DNA of 6,963 bases. It comes from CAYNNP01 sp964398215. Lineage in GTDB: Bacteria; Planctomycetota; Planctomycetia; Pirellulales; Pirellulaceae. Positions 6,869-6,963 of the stretch are shown in pieces (the first letter of the stretch is position 1; every line of letters starts with the position of its first letter). Under the pieces are notes generated by a model that was not told the origin of the DNA, searched no databases, and saw only the letters and a program-made list of their open reading frames with translations. The stretch covers positions 1 to 6,963 of the forward strand of contig CAYNNP010000293.1 of assembly GCA_964398215.1 (NCBI GenBank). Reading direction: 5' to 3'. The position numbers were made by a program, and so were the translations under genes.

Positions 6869-6963
6869 ATGGCGTCAATTCTCGCGGACAAACTGCACGA
6901 GTACCCCCAGCAAGAGGTGATCGACGGATCAGGCGGAGGTTCGGATTCGATTCTTGGCGATCG
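6869..6963 (+). CDS. Start of an unrecognised gene, cut off by the window end
   Basis: An ATG opens a frame of 31 complete codons with no stop before the window ends, beginning MASILADKLHEYPQQEV and then turning Gly/Ser/Asp-rich (IDGSGGGSDSILGD). AAGG at 6855-6858, 10 bases before the ATG, is a possible though distant ribosome binding site. The gene would be divergent from the cyclase, with a 207-bp shared upstream region. The fragment has no hydrophobic signal peptide and no motif that I can assign to a family. It may be a real gene start, but 31 codons alone cannot prove this. Confidence 0.45.
   Translation, partial: MASILADKLHEYPQQEVIDGSGGGSDSILGD

Overview
The window comes from a bacterial chromosome, most likely a planctomycete. 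The N-terminus of the large kinase, its DWG activation-loop motif, its glycine loop of the form KGGLGEVFVAHD, and its kinase / membrane helix / coiled coil / WD40 / FGE-like layout are all familiar from planctomycete Ser/Thr kinases. Base composition looks close to 50% GC. This assignment rests on protein style alone; no marker gene is present.

Layout: positions 1-98 are a short leader with a possible promoter. Positions 99-4787 (+) encode a 1562-residue membrane-anchored Ser/Thr protein kinase with about 14 WD40 units and a C-terminal formylglycine-generating-enzyme-like (C-type-lectin-fold) domain. That domain is cut by an in-frame TGA at 4785-4787. The same reading frame continues to TAA at 4881-4883 and supplies exactly the 31 residues missing from the domain end (RLDLTRSAVRG...NIGFRVV). 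Positions 4898-6661 (-) encode a convergent FHA-GAF-class III nucleotide cyclase, whose stop lies 14 bp beyond that TAA. Positions 6662-6868 are a 207-bp divergent intergenic region with two dyads, a clear Shine-Dalgarno for the cyclase, and a possible -10. A further reading frame probably starts at 6869 (+) and runs off the window.

How the genes may work together: both large proteins are signalling proteins. The kinase probably reads an extracytoplasmic cue through WD40/FGE-like domains and phosphorylates cytoplasmic Ser/Thr. The cyclase carries an FHA domain, a phosphothreonine-binding fold, and a GAF sensor in front of a cyclase with intact metal and transition-state residues. A link from kinase phosphorylation to cyclic nucleotide output is plausible but is inferred from proximity and domain logic only. 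The most unusual point is the TGA that interrupts an otherwise preserved domain.
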